Assembly: GCA_017303635.1 (NCBI GenBank)
Contig: JAFLCG010000003.1
Coordinates: 1 to 64,000 of the forward strand
From: Anaerolineae bacterium
GTDB lineage: Bacteria; Chloroflexota; Anaerolineae; Aggregatilineales; Phototrophicaceae
Length of the DNA: 64,000 nucleotides
Direction: 5' to 3'
Both the position numbers and the translations under genes were made by a program. The notes beneath the pieces are model-generated. The model was not told where the DNA came from, ran no database searches, and saw only the letters and a program-made list of their open reading frames with translations. This document shows positions 50,499-59,601 of this stretch, piece after piece; positions within the stretch are counted from its first letter, which is position 1, and the number at the start of each line of letters is the position of its first letter.

Positions 50499-50508
50499 GA
50501 GAAATTTG

Positions 50509-52041
50509 ATGAGTGCCTATGAACAGTTCCAGTCCCACATCGCCGAACTGAGCGATGTGCTCAACGCCATCTCCATCCTCAAGTGGGATGCCCGCACCAT
50601 GATGCCTAAAGGCGGCGCGGAAACCCGTGGGATGCAGTTGGCGACCCTCACCCGGATCGCCCAGGAGCATTTTACGGGCGAGAAAACCGCTCGCCTGCTG
50701 GATGCCGCCGAGGCCGAAGTTGCCGGTGACGATAGCGACTCATATCGCCGTCGGGCAGTCGAGCAGACGCGCCAGTATTATGAAATTATCCGCCGGATTC
50801 CATTGGATCTGGTCAGTGACAAAGCCGCGCTGGAACCCGTTTCCGAGCACGTCTGGGCCGAGTCGCGGCGGGATAACGACTTCAAACGTTTTGCCCCCTA
50901 CCTGCAGCAGCAGCTTGACCTGGCTAAACGGCAGGCAGATGCGGTCGGCTATCAGGATCACCCGTTTGACGCGCTGGTGTTTGAATACGAGCCGAGCGTC
51001 AACGCCGCCAAGCTCAAGGTGATCTTCGGTGAACTGAAGCAGGGGCTGATCCCACTGCTCAACCGTATTGTGGCGCAGGATTCACCGCTGCCCAGGAACC
51101 TGTGGGAACATGAATATCCACTGGATAAACAAAAAGCCTTCGGGTTGGAGATGGCGCAGAAGATCGGCTACGACCTCGACCGCGGTCGGCTGGATATAGC
51201 CCCGCATCCTTTCGAGATTTCCTTCACCCGGAATGATGTTCGCATCACCACCCGCTACAACCTGAATTACTTCCCGCAGGCGCTCTACGGCACCCTCCAT
51301 GAAACCGGCCACGCGCTCTATGAACAGGGCGTCGATCCATCCCTAACCCGTACCGCCCTGACCATCGACTTCCTGGGGAAGTATCCGGTCGGCGGCACCA
51401 GCTACGGCGCACACGAGTCGCAGTCTCGCCTGTGGGAAAACCAGATCGGTCGCAGCCGGGCGTTCTGGAACAATCACTTCGACCGCCTGCGGTCGTATTT
51501 CCCGGCACAACTGGCGGGCGCAGATCCGGAACTGATGTACCGCGCCGTCAACCGCGTGAAGCCCAGCCTGATTCGGGTCGAAGCGGATGAAGTGACCTAT
51601 AACCTGCATATCATGCTGCGGGTGGAGATCGAGATGGGGATGCTGGATGGCAGCATGAAAGTTGCTGACCTGCCGGAAATCTGGAACAGCAAGATGAAAG
51701 AATATCTGGGGGTCGTCCCGCCCAATGACAGCCAGGGGGTCCTTCAGGATATTCACTGGTCAGGGGGTGGTTTTGGTTCATTCCCCGGCTATACCATCGG
51801 CAACATCATGTCCGCCCAATTCCTGCAGGCGGCCCGCCGTGACGTGGCCGGATTGGATAGCAGCCTGGACGGTGGCGATTATATGCCGCTGTTGAACTGG
51901 CTCCAACAGAATATCTACCGGCATGGCCGCGCTTACAGCGCCTCCGAACTGCTCCAACGCTGCACCGGCAGTGACCTGACGGTCGGGCCGTACCTCAGCT
52001 ACCTGGAGCAGAAATTCACTGATCTATACCGTTTGAGTTAA
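50509..52041 (+). CDS. M32-family metallocarboxypeptidase (Taq-type)
   Basis: The 510-residue cytosolic zinc carboxypeptidase has the HExxH motif in LHETGHALYEQG and the downstream Glu of HESQSRLWENQIGR. The family-specific IRVEADEVTYNLHI and GGFGSFPGYTIGN segments are also present. Length is normal. It has broad specificity for C-terminal residues except Pro in known members. ATG 50509 has AGGAG seven bases upstream. It is the last enzyme of the rightward operon and complements M14, M20 and M24. Confidence 0.94.
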   Translation: MSAYEQFQSHIAELSDVLNAISILKWDARTMMPKGGAETRGMQLATLTRIAQEHFTGEKTARLLDAAEAEVAGDDSDSYRRRAVEQTRQYYEIIRRIPLDLVSDKAALEPVSEHVWAESRRDNDFKRFAPYLQQQLDLAKRQADAVGYQDHPFDALVFEYEPSVNAAKLKVIFGELKQGLIPLLNRIVAQDSPLPRNLWEHEYPLDKQKAFGLEMAQKIGYDLDRGRLDIAPHPFEISFTRNDVRITTRYNLNYFPQALYGTLHETGHALYEQGVDPSLTRTALTIDFLGKYPVGGTSYGAHESQSRLWENQIGRSRAFWNNHFDRLRSYFPAQLAGADPELMYRAVNRVKPSLIRVEADEVTYNLHIMLRVEIEMGMLDGSMKVADLPEIWNSKMKEYLGVVPPNDSQGVLQDIHWSGGGFGSFPGYTIGNIMSAQFLQAARRDVAGLDSSLDGGDYMPLLNWLQQNIYRHGRAYSASELLQRCTGSDLTVGPYLSYLEQKFTDLYRLS

Positions 52042-52070
52042 GTTGGCCCATCGGGCCAGGCGGGCGGCGT

Positions 52071-52919
52071 ATGGCAAACCAGATCATCCCCATTGTGGTA
52101 CTGGGCGGGCTGTGCGTCCTTATCCTGTCCATCGTTGGGCTGGTGAGCGCCTTCAACCGGCGACAGGCACAGATCGAGGCCATCCGGTCGCGGGAGAATC
52201 CCCTCCTGCTGCTGGATGGCTGGCCGAGCGGTCGCGCTGAAATCCAGCCGTTGCAGGGGCAGCCGCGGAACTACCGCCGCGTGATCGCGTGTCTGGGGCC
52301 GGAGAACCTGAGCCTACATCAACTGGGGCGGGAGCCGAAAGAACGGTTCCGCGCCACTTACGACCACCTCCGCTGGTTTGGTCGCCCGGTCAAGTATCAC
52401 GATGGCAGCAATGAAATCTGGCTGCATTGGGAGACACCCGAAGGCTGGCGGTTGCTCAAACTCTGGCAGGAACGCTCGGCGATGGCCCGCCTGGTGCGGT
52501 CTCTCAAACCGCTGGTCGCGCCGGAGCTGGTGACCGCCTACCGTCGCCGCCGTCCGTATATCCATGCCGGGCCCGTCCACGCTAAACCCGCCACGCAGAC
52601 GATTCACGGTTCATGGATGCTGGCTGACGCGATCCATCTGTATCTGATGCCCCGTCTCCTCTTATTGCTCCAGGGCACCATCATCACCCGGCAGATCCCA
52701 CTGGACCAGATTGAGCAGGTAGGGGCGCTCCAGCGGTTGGATGCGCCGGCAGCGGATGGGCTGGTGCGCTTTCTGGTCGCGGACGAGGTCTTGGCCTTTG
52801 CCTTGCCCGACCATGTCACCTTCGCTAATCAGTTGGCGGAGGCGGCCCGGCTCCAGTTAGAGGAGCCGATTTTCCCCAAACAGAAGGGCAAGAAAGACGA
52901 TGCAGACGACGAGGACTAG
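52071..52919 (+). CDS. Hypothetical membrane-anchored protein
   Basis: The 282-residue protein has one N-terminal span (IIPIVVLGGLCVLILSIVGLV), then a basic cytosolic domain with two similar halves (around YRRVIACLGPENLSLHQL and LLLQGTIITRQIPLDQIEQV) and an acidic tail KKDDADDED. No known family. A GGGCGG site precedes the ATG. It follows M32 by 29 bases and may be a readthrough member of the operon, although its content does not suggest a metabolic job. Confidence 0.75.
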   Translation: MANQIIPIVVLGGLCVLILSIVGLVSAFNRRQAQIEAIRSRENPLLLLDGWPSGRAEIQPLQGQPRNYRRVIACLGPENLSLHQLGREPKERFRATYDHLRWFGRPVKYHDGSNEIWLHWETPEGWRLLKLWQERSAMARLVRSLKPLVAPELVTAYRRRRPYIHAGPVHAKPATQTIHGSWMLADAIHLYLMPRLLLLLQGTIITRQIPLDQIEQVGALQRLDAPAADGLVRFLVADEVLAFALPDHVTFANQLAEAARLQLEEPIFPKQKGKKDDADDED

Positions 52920-52925
52920 GCAATA

Positions 52926-53834
52926 TCAAATAGCATCTTTCGTTGCTTTGTCGCCTACCGTCCCCAGCGCTATGCCAACCAATACGCAGGCCATCCCGAT
53001 GGCGTGGGCGAGAGTCAGCTGCTCACCCAGGAAGAGCGCCCCCACCAGCACAGCGCTCACCGGCAGGAAGCCGGTGAACAGTCCGGCACGGTTGGCGGGT
53101 ACAGCAGCGGCCCCGCTAAACCATAAGGCAAACGAGATCACGCTGGCGGTCAGCGCGTAGATCAGCAATAAAACCCAGATTCCCGATGGGATTCCTGCCC
53201 AATCAATGCTGCCGACTTCGGTCAGAGCGACTGGCGTGAACAACAGCAGACCGATCAGATTCATGGCGGCAGCCATCATGAAGGGCAGTACCTTGCCGGA
53301 AAGCGCCCGCGCCAGGATGGCGAAGATCGCCTCCGAAAGCACTGCGCCGAAGATGAGTGTATTGCCCAGCAGCGGATTACTCCCCTCAGCATTCCCCTGC
53401 GCCCCCTGCAAATTGATGACCCCCACGCCGATGACCGCCAGCGCCACGCCAATCCAACGCGCCGGGGCCAGCCGTTCCCGCAGAATGACGAGCGCCAACA
53501 GGGCAATGGTGGCGGGCAGCGTGCTGGTGATGATCCCGGCAGAGGCTGCCGTGGTGTACTGAATGCCGCTTAACGAGAATAAATTGAAGAGGAAAACGCC
53601 AAACAGCCCTTGCAGGAAGAGCATCAAATAATCGCGCCAACGCATCCCCGGCAGCCGGAGTTCACCCCGCCAGGCGACCAGCGGGAACAGCACCAGACAA
53701 GCGATCAGGAAACGGAGCGCGCCGAGCGTGAAGGTGGGCAGATGGTCGAGCAAGGCACGGCTGATTCCGATGTTCGCGCCGACCAGCGTCATCGCCAGCG
53801 CCAGTTGCAGATAGGCAGTTTGGGTGCGATTCAT
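52926..53834 (-). CDS. EamA/DMT-family transporter
   Basis: The 302-residue membrane protein has ten spans in two EamA repeats (first ends near VVILRERLAPARWIGVALAV, second near LFLGEQLTLAHAIGMACVL). Such proteins export amino acids or other metabolites. The ATG at 53834 begins MNRTQTAYLQLALAM, where homology starts. A longer frame to 53933 covers the neighbouring gene antisense. It is convergent with the preceding gene and followed upstream by a small membrane protein on the same strand. Confidence 0.92.
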   Translation of the reverse strand: MNRTQTAYLQLALAMTLVGANIGISRALLDHLPTFTLGALRFLIACLVLFPLVAWRGELRLPGMRWRDYLMLFLQGLFGVFLFNLFSLSGIQYTTAASAGIITSTLPATIALLALVILRERLAPARWIGVALAVIGVGVINLQGAQGNAEGSNPLLGNTLIFGAVLSEAIFAILARALSGKVLPFMMAAAMNLIGLLLFTPVALTEVGSIDWAGIPSGIWVLLLIYALTASVISFALWFSGAAAVPANRAGLFTGFLPVSAVLVGALFLGEQLTLAHAIGMACVLVGIALGTVGDKATKDAI

Positions 53835-53851
53835 GGATGGGTGCCTAATTG

Positions 53852-54133
53852 TCAAAGGTTCCAGGTCAAGCGGAAGGCCAGCCAACCAAAGTAGACCGCT
53901 GCCACGCCCAACAGACCGCTCCCGATCAGCCAACCGACACCGGCCAGCAGGAAGCGCCCGCCCTCTTCAATCGCGCGCCGCCGCTCGACGTTGACGCGGT
54001 AATCCGGGTGCGCCACCTGCGTTTGAATCACCCGCCAGCCATGGCGGGTGAAGGGCCAGCCCTTTTGCCAGCAGTAGATTGCCAGCATGGTCGCACCAAA
54101 GCAGAAAACGCTGTTGAGGGTGACGGTGAGCAT
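53852..54133 (-). CDS. Small two-span membrane protein
   Basis: The 93-residue protein has hydrophobic spans at 8-24 (SVFCFGATMLAIYCWQK) and 62-88 (FLLAGVGWLIGSGLLGVAAV). Between them is a basic cytosolic loop (YRVNVERRRAIEEGGRF). It starts four bases after the stop of the nucleotidyltransferase-kinase gene and ends 17 bases before the EamA gene, so all three are probably one operon. No family recognised. Confidence 0.7.
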   Translation of the reverse strand: MLTVTLNSVFCFGATMLAIYCWQKGWPFTRHGWRVIQTQVAHPDYRVNVERRRAIEEGGRFLLAGVGWLIGSGLLGVAAVYFGWLAFRLTWNL

Positions 54134-54137
54134 AGCC

Positions 54138-55280
54138 TTAGCTGATCTCCCGCCGGATGGTCAGGCGGATGGCGTGCTGGATCGGTTGGTCACTGACCAG
54201 CACCAGATAGCCGCCGCCGCCCGCGCCAGAGAGCTTCCAGCCGAAGGCCTGATCACGGTAGCGGGCGATCATCTCCGCCACCACTGGGTTCATCATGCGC
54301 GGAAACAGGCTCACCTGCGCTTCAAAGGAAGCCCGCATCGCCGCGCCCATCGCGGGGCGGTCTTCCCGGTGAATGGCCTCCCAGCAGGCATCAGTCGCCG
54401 CGGCCAGCGCCCGCGCGCCCTCGACCGTCAGGTTTGTGCCTTCCAGCGGATTGTAATCCGCCGCGCGTTCACCCAGCGGCACCAGGTAGAGCGAGTCTTC
54501 AATGAAGCGCAGCAGATGTTCATCCCCCCGGCGGGAGATGCGAACCGGCCAGTACGCGCCTTCGTAATCAGCCCGGCTGAGTCCCGGCACCGCAATCCCA
54601 ATCGAATCCTGCGACCCGGCGATCATGGCGGTGCCGGGCGGGTTATCGTAAGCAAAGAGAATCTTCGCCAGCTTGATCGGGTCGCCAGCCGGCAGCTTTG
54701 GCCCCCACAGGTCGAGCGCACTGTTGCGGGTGCTGGTCGCCATGCCGCTGCGCTCGTTGAAGGCGATGGTCGGCTCCAGCGAGATCATCAGGACCGGGCC
54801 GGGATGCAGTTTGGAGACCATCGGCTGGTCGAGCCATCCGCCTGCCAGATCGAGTCGGTAGGGCATCTGCTCAATCCGGCGCAGGGCCGTGGTGGAGCGA
54901 CCGGGCAAATCACCGTGCGGCGTGCGTTCCAGCACCACGTATTCAATGCCCAGCTCCTGGCACAGCGCTTCTTTCTGCGGGGTGCCGCCGTCCGCGTTAA
55001 CCACGAACACATCCGGTCGGATTGACCGCAGTTCGTTCTCGAAATCCAGCAGACCGGAACCCGTGGAGATGAAGGCGTCCTTGACGCAGGCCACCGAGCG
55101 CATCAGATACAGGCGCTCATCCTGAGAATTGATCGGCATCCGCCCCTTGAGGCCAAACACAGTCGCATCCGAGCCGAGCGCCACATACAAATCACCATAG
55201 GCTGCCGCTGATTGCAGAAAGGCAATATGCCCGCTGTGCAGCAGATCGAAGCAACCGCTCACAAAGACTTTACGCGCCAT
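54138..55280 (-). CDS. Cytidylyltransferase-like domain fused to a GHMP-kinase-like domain
   Basis: The 380-residue fusion has N-terminal residues 1-135 forming a nucleotidyltransferase with GCFDLLHSGHIAFL (HSGH at 15-18) and PINSQDERLYLMRSV, close to RfaE/HldE-type enzymes that load nucleotides on sugar phosphates. Residues 145-380 look like a GHMP kinase: LDLAGGWLDQP (substrate loop), PGTAMIAGSQDSIGIA in the ATP-loop position, and KLSGAGGGGYLVL at the end. The canonical GLGSS loop is absent. Together they could phosphorylate a sugar and activate it as a nucleotide sugar. Start ATG 55280 (MARKVFVSG). Confidence 0.85.
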   Translation of the reverse strand: MARKVFVSGCFDLLHSGHIAFLQSAAAYGDLYVALGSDATVFGLKGRMPINSQDERLYLMRSVACVKDAFISTGSGLLDFENELRSIRPDVFVVNADGGTPQKEALCQELGIEYVVLERTPHGDLPGRSTTALRRIEQMPYRLDLAGGWLDQPMVSKLHPGPVLMISLEPTIAFNERSGMATSTRNSALDLWGPKLPAGDPIKLAKILFAYDNPPGTAMIAGSQDSIGIAVPGLSRADYEGAYWPVRISRRGDEHLLRFIEDSLYLVPLGERAADYNPLEGTNLTVEGARALAAATDACWEAIHREDRPAMGAAMRASFEAQVSLFPRMMNPVVAEMIARYRDQAFGWKLSGAGGGGYLVLVSDQPIQHAIRLTIRREIS

Positions 55281-55462
55281 ACACGTCCTATCCTGGCTGA
55301 TGTGCAAACGGCTTCAGGCTAACGGTGGCAGGGGTAGCCGGTCAATGGTCTATCGGCAAATGGGGCCTGGACGATCCGGGCGGTGCTATTCGGTCTGGTC
55401 GAGACTGGACTGGCCTCAGTATCCTATGGGCTGATGGCTTCCATACAGGGACTGTACTCAAA

Positions 55463-56428
55463 ATGCTCGATCTGCAACCCATGCTGCACGCCGTTCGACT
55501 GGCAGCCGACCTTTGCCGTCGTGTGCAGGAAACGCACCTCGTCACCGAAGAGAAAAGCGATCACTCCCCCGTGACGATGGCCGACTACGGCGCACAGGCG
55601 ATCCTCTGCCGCACCGTCAGCCAGGCGTACCCCGCTGATGCCGTCATTGCGGAAGAAGCGGGTGCCCAGTTCATCGAACTGGTGCCCGAAGCGGATCGCC
55701 GTGAAGTGGTGCAGATGCTCAGTGAACTGCTGGGCGAACCAGTCAGCCAGGATGATGTGGTGCGCTGGCTGGATTACGGGCGCGAGGTTCAGGCCGAACG
55801 CACCTGGGTGATCGACCCGATTGATGGCACCAAAGGCTTTATCGCCCTGCGGAATTATGTGGTTGCCGCCGGAATCATGGTCGCGGGCAAGCCTGTCGGC
55901 GGTGTGATCGGCGCACCGGGTTACCCGACCGAAGACCGGCGTGGCAAGTTGTTCTATGCCCAGAGTGGCGCGGCCTTCAGTCAGCCGCTGGCGGGCGGGG
56001 TGGTCACACGCTTGAAAGCCTCGACACGCGTTCAGGAGGCCGAGGTACGGGCGCTCGAAAGTGTGGAGAAAAGCCACGCCAATCATGAACGTATGGCCCG
56101 CGTGCGGGAAGCCGCCGGATTAGCTGGCGTGTCATTGACTCGCATCGACAGTATGGAGAAGTATGCGCGGATCGCCGCCGGGGATGCGGAACTCTACCTG
56201 CGCCTGCCGCGCATCGCCAGTTCACGTCCGTTTATGATCTGGGATCACTGTGCTGGGACAGCGCTGGTGGAAGCGGCGGGTGGTCGCGTCAGCGATGTCG
56301 ATGGCTCGCCGCTTGATTTTACGCAGGGCTTATCGCTGGCGAACCGGGGCATCATCGTCAGCAACGGCGCCATCCACGATCGGGTGGTTGAAGCGGTCAT
56401 GCAGGTCTTGCAGGATGAAGGGGCTTAG
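55463..56428 (+). CDS. 3'(2'),5'-bisphosphate nucleotidase-like phosphatase
   Basis: The 321-residue Mg-dependent, Li-sensitive phosphatase-fold protein (inositol monophosphatase superfamily, HAL2/CysQ branch) has metal ligands in IAEEAG, WVIDPIDGTKGFI (D118, D121) and IWDHCAGTALVEAAGG. DPIDGTKGF is typical of HAL2 enzymes, which hydrolyse PAP and PAPS, by-products of sulfate assimilation or sulfation. ATG 55463 is used because homology begins there. An upstream frame to 55325 is intergenic. Confidence 0.9.
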   Translation: MLDLQPMLHAVRLAADLCRRVQETHLVTEEKSDHSPVTMADYGAQAILCRTVSQAYPADAVIAEEAGAQFIELVPEADRREVVQMLSELLGEPVSQDDVVRWLDYGREVQAERTWVIDPIDGTKGFIALRNYVVAAGIMVAGKPVGGVIGAPGYPTEDRRGKLFYAQSGAAFSQPLAGGVVTRLKASTRVQEAEVRALESVEKSHANHERMARVREAAGLAGVSLTRIDSMEKYARIAAGDAELYLRLPRIASSRPFMIWDHCAGTALVEAAGGRVSDVDGSPLDFTQGLSLANRGIIVSNGAIHDRVVEAVMQVLQDEGA

Positions 56429-56431
56429 GCC

Positions 56432-57376
56432 TTAGCTGATCCCATCGGTCCCGGCACCGCAGACCAGCACACACACCCGGCTGCGGGTATCAATCGTCGC
56501 TCGCCCGGTCAGGATAGCGGCCAGGGCCGCCGAACCGCTGAGTTCGGCGGCGATCCCCATCTCGCTCCACAGCCAGCGGGCCGCCGCCCGCATTTCATCG
56601 TCGCTGACCAGCACGATCGAGTCGAGGTGCTGCCGAATCAGTTCCAGGTTAATTGCTTCGGATCGGCGGGGAGCCAGCGTATTCGCGGCGGTGCGGATTT
56701 CCGGCAGTTCGATCAAATGACCGGCGCGCAGACTCTCTAACAGGGTCGGTGCGCCGACCGGCTCGACCCCGATGATCTGAATCTCGGGCTTCAACGACTT
56801 GGCTGCCAGCGCCACGCCGCTCGCCAGACCGCCACCCCCGATCGCCAGCACAATCACATCGACATCCGGCAGATCTTCCAGCACCTCCAGCGCAATCGTC
56901 CCCTGCCCGGCGATTACCACCGGATCAGCAAATGGGTGGAAGTAAGTCAGGTTTTCCGCCTTGGCGACCGCCAGAGCCGCCCGATTGGCATCATCCCAGA
57001 CCGCCCCTTCAACCACCACTTTGGCACCCCAGTGCTGGATTTTCTGGATTTTGGCGGTTGGTGTACTGGTTGGCAGAAAGATGGTCGCCGGGGAGCCCGA
57101 TAACCATCCGGCATATGCCACGCCGAGTCCATGATTACCACCGGAAGCCGTGATGATCCCACTGGCAACAGCCTCTGGCGGCAGGCTGGTCAGCTTGCTA
57201 ACGGCACCCCGGGCTTTGAACGAACCCGTAAGCTGGAGGTTTTCCAGTTTCAGGTACAGATGTGGCACCGGCATGTACCGCACCGGACGTGCCAGTATCA
57301 GTGGGGTACGCCGCACCTTACCCTGAATGCGTTCCTGCGCGGCGTAGACATCCTGCAGTTGGACTAAAGAAGCCAC
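56432..57376 (-). CDS. Threonine/serine dehydratase family, PLP-dependent
   Basis: The 314-residue fold-type II PLP enzyme shows the Schiff-base lysine in LTGSFKARGAVSKL, ITASGGNHGLGVAYA and the phosphate loop AIGGGGLASGVAL. It lacks the regulatory ACT domain of biosynthetic IlvA, so it is a catabolic threonine/serine deaminase or an L-serine/hydroxy-aspartate ammonia-lyase relative. EutB-type (ectoine utilisation) members also belong here. Its start overlaps the upstream 102-residue gene by 13 bases. Confidence 0.9.
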   Translation of the reverse strand: MASLVQLQDVYAAQERIQGKVRRTPLILARPVRYMPVPHLYLKLENLQLTGSFKARGAVSKLTSLPPEAVASGIITASGGNHGLGVAYAGWLSGSPATIFLPTSTPTAKIQKIQHWGAKVVVEGAVWDDANRAALAVAKAENLTYFHPFADPVVIAGQGTIALEVLEDLPDVDVIVLAIGGGGLASGVALAAKSLKPEIQIIGVEPVGAPTLLESLRAGHLIELPEIRTAANTLAPRRSEAINLELIRQHLDSIVLVSDDEMRAAARWLWSEMGIAAELSGSAALAAILTGRATIDTRSRVCVLVCGAGTDGIS

Positions 57377-57672
57377 CGAATTGCCTCTTCCCAGATTGGA
57401 TCGAGTTCCACGAAGCTGGCCGCGTCATAGAGTTCATGCTGAATCCAGTGCCAGGCTTCATCCGGGTCATGCTCGTCACTGATCTCGACCAGCACACGGC
57501 CGGTCGGGCGATGCCGACGCAAGTTACGGACACAGTCGAGTTGAGCGATGCTCGCCAGCAGGCGCTTTTCACGGCGGGCATCAGCCTGCAACCAGCAGGC
57601 ATATTCCGTATGACGATTGAATGGGCGGGGAGTGCCTAACCGATAGTGAGCTTTAGGTGCGTTGGGCAGCAT
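57364..57672 (-). CDS. Hypothetical 102-residue soluble protein
   Basis: A short basic N-terminus is followed by alternating helices and strands (RREKRLLASIAQLD, RPTGRVLVEISDEHDPDEAW, LYDAASFVELDPIWEEAIRWLL). No family was identified. It overlaps the dehydratase start by 13 bases and is thus the first gene of a two-gene operon. Overlap plus protein-like composition argue it is real. A regulatory role for the dehydratase is conceivable only by position. Confidence 0.65.
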   Translation of the reverse strand: MLPNAPKAHYRLGTPRPFNRHTEYACWLQADARREKRLLASIAQLDCVRNLRRHRPTGRVLVEISDEHDPDEAWHWIQHELYDAASFVELDPIWEEAIRWLL

Positions 57673-57809
57673 AACAGTACCTCATCAGGCCATATACGGA
57701 CCACCCTAGTTTAAGGCTTTGATTCAACCACAGCAAGCGCGTGCATTTTGTTAAAAAGTACGCTACGATGTAACCAACATTATCCCGCATTATCCAGCGG
57801 TATGCTTTC

Positions 57810-59024
57810 ATGCAAATTCAGCGTAATCGCCGACGATTATTCAAACGGCGATCCCGCCCGGAACGGCGGCGTGCAGGGTGCCTCTCCTTAACAGTCTTGG
57901 TCGGTGTGCTGGTGAGTATCGCCGCCATTTCGATCAACTGGCTGGGCTTGCGCCTGTTCAATTCTCAGCCAGGCACCGGCCCTACTTCGACGCGCCTCGC
58001 CGCCGCAGCCGGTGAAGCGTTTGATCGTGGCGATCTGGATGAAGCCATCGAATTGGCTCGCCAGGCCTTGAGTGCCGACTCCAGTTCGACCAGTGCTTTG
58101 GTTTTGCTGACACGGGCATTGGTCTACCGCAGTTACGTCGACTTTAACCATGAACGGGATCGGGAAGTAGCGGTACAGATTGCCGAAGAAGCGCTGCGTG
58201 ATGACCCGAACAATGCTGACCGGTTAGCAGCTTATGCTTTTTCGCTACAGGCCAATCGCCGTTCAATCGAAGCGGCGCAAGTCGCCTCCCAGGCCCTTCA
58301 GCAGGATAGCAGCAATACGCTCGCGCGGGCGGCCCTGGCCCTGGCCTATGGAGCGGTCGGCAGTTTTGAGATCGCCCGCCGCGAAAGTACCCAGGCCCTA
58401 CAGCAGGGCGGCGCGCAATTGGAATCCCGCCGTGCTTTAGCCATCAGTTACAACGACCTGGGCAATTATCGGTTGGCGCTGGACACGATTAAACCGGCGA
58501 TTGATGCCTATCCCCGGCTGATTCCGTTGTACTTTGAGCGCGCGCTCTTCGCCATGCAATTGGGCGACTCGGATACTGCCACCGCGTCCTGGTTCCAGGT
58601 CATCGCGTATGACCCGGATAATGTCAAAGCGCACCTGCGCCTCTGTGAGCTCTCCAGTACCATGCGGGAACGGCAAGCCGCGGTCGATTACTGTACCACC
58701 GTCACTCGCCTGGACCCGACTTTTTCGCAGGGATGGTATCAACTCGGGTTTGAACAATTCCTGAGCGGCGATTATGAAGCGGCGCAGGCAGCCTTCAACC
58801 GCTGCACCACCTTACAGGTGATGCAGGGCGTCCCTATTCCCGAACGTAAATTTGAGTGTTGGTACTTGCAGGGGCAAGCGGCTGAAATCCGCCGGGATTG
58901 CCCGGCGCTCATCGCCACCTATAACGAGTTCCGGGCCATGACTGCCGAAGTCCCCATCGCCCAAACCTGGGTGTACCCGCCGGAAGGCCCGCCCGTTTGC
59001 CAGGTCACCACCGATGTGCCCTGA
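57810..59024 (+). CDS. Membrane-anchored TPR protein
   Basis: The 404-residue protein has a very basic N-terminus (RNRRRLFKRRSRPERRR), one span (LTVLVGVLVSIAAISINWLGL), and about eight TPR units outside the membrane. Units include AGEAFDRGDLDEAIELARQAL, ARAALALAYGAVGSFEIARR and GWYQLGFEQFLSGDYEAAQ. Extracytoplasmic TPR scaffolds mediate envelope complex assembly or polysaccharide export. A C-terminal Cys-rich piece (KFECWYLQGQAAEIRRDCPA) may form disulfides. Single gene with its own upstream region. Confidence 0.88.
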   Translation: MQIQRNRRRLFKRRSRPERRRAGCLSLTVLVGVLVSIAAISINWLGLRLFNSQPGTGPTSTRLAAAAGEAFDRGDLDEAIELARQALSADSSSTSALVLLTRALVYRSYVDFNHERDREVAVQIAEEALRDDPNNADRLAAYAFSLQANRRSIEAAQVASQALQQDSSNTLARAALALAYGAVGSFEIARRESTQALQQGGAQLESRRALAISYNDLGNYRLALDTIKPAIDAYPRLIPLYFERALFAMQLGDSDTATASWFQVIAYDPDNVKAHLRLCELSSTMRERQAAVDYCTTVTRLDPTFSQGWYQLGFEQFLSGDYEAAQAAFNRCTTLQVMQGVPIPERKFECWYLQGQAAEIRRDCPALIATYNEFRAMTAEVPIAQTWVYPPEGPPVCQVTTDVP

Positions 59025-59071
59025 ATAATCCCATTTGGATTTGACGCACAATACCGATCAAAGTCAGCAAT

Positions 59072-59112
59072 ACCTGTAGGGGCGCACGGCTGTGCGCCTG
59101 CTTTGATCATTT
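59072..59112. repeat. Centre fragment of the MITE-like family
   Basis: CCTGTAGG followed by the GGCGCAC-GGCT-GTGCGCC hairpin is identical to the centre of the 4979-5059 element. The inverted ends are missing. Confidence 0.65.
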
Positions 59113-59230
59113 ACGGGATGAAGCATTAAGTAGATTCTGGAAATAAATCAGTTCTACAGCACGAAATGACATAGGAACGCGAAAGAGCGAAGCTTCTCAG
59201 TGGGACGACACATCCAAAAACAGGCGATGA

Positions 59231-59331
59231 AGGACTTACACAAAACTGCGCCTTTTGTAGAGGCGCAGTGCGGAGCCTCCTGTGGGACGGCTGTGCGCCC
59301 GCTGGATTTCTCCTGCATCTACGTAAGTTCA
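59231..59331. repeat. Degenerate MITE-like element
   Basis: The ends AGGACTTACACA and TACGTAAGTTCA are imperfect inverted repeats. Internal CGGCTGTGCGCCCGC and GGATTTCTCC segments match the intact 4979-5059 element. About 20 bp longer than that copy through an extra GC-rich insert. Confidence 0.7.
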
Positions 59332-59366
59332 GTTAGGGAAAGTCTTTCTCCTCGCGCCCGCAAAAA

Positions 59367-59601
59367 CCGGAACAAAATCGAAACATTTGTTCCGCTTCTT
59401 CACCCCCACCCGTGCTATTATTTTGCCAAGTGTGAAAGTAGGGGTGGTGCAGATTCTATAATGTGCCGTATAGACTCCGGACTCCCCCTCTCCCACGCCC
59501 CGAATCTCGCATCGTCTCAGCCCTTCAGAGGCGTAAGGGGCGTGAACGGAGAGGGGGCGGGGGGTGAGGCCTCTACCCCCACAATGACGCTTGGTGAGAT
59601 A
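59367..59601. repeat. Dispersed intergenic repeat, copy 2
   Basis: It holds CCGGAACAAAA, a degenerate palindrome CGAAACATTTGTTCCG (59379-59394), a C-rich arm 59475-59502 and G-rich arm 59536-59570 that pair partly, and terminal CCCCACAATGACGCTTGG to 59601. Order and spacing match 21694-21943. TTGCCAAGTGTGAA at 59423 and TTGCCAAGCGTGAA at 59610 form a direct repeat just inside and outside the block. Confidence 0.7.

Noticed and set aside
19887-57376. Ectoine degradation (class III aminotransferase, aldehyde dehydrogenase, M24 and EutB-like dehydratase)
   Set aside because: The genes are scattered over 37 kb in different operons, and no DoeB/EutE-type deacetylase or EutC was identified.
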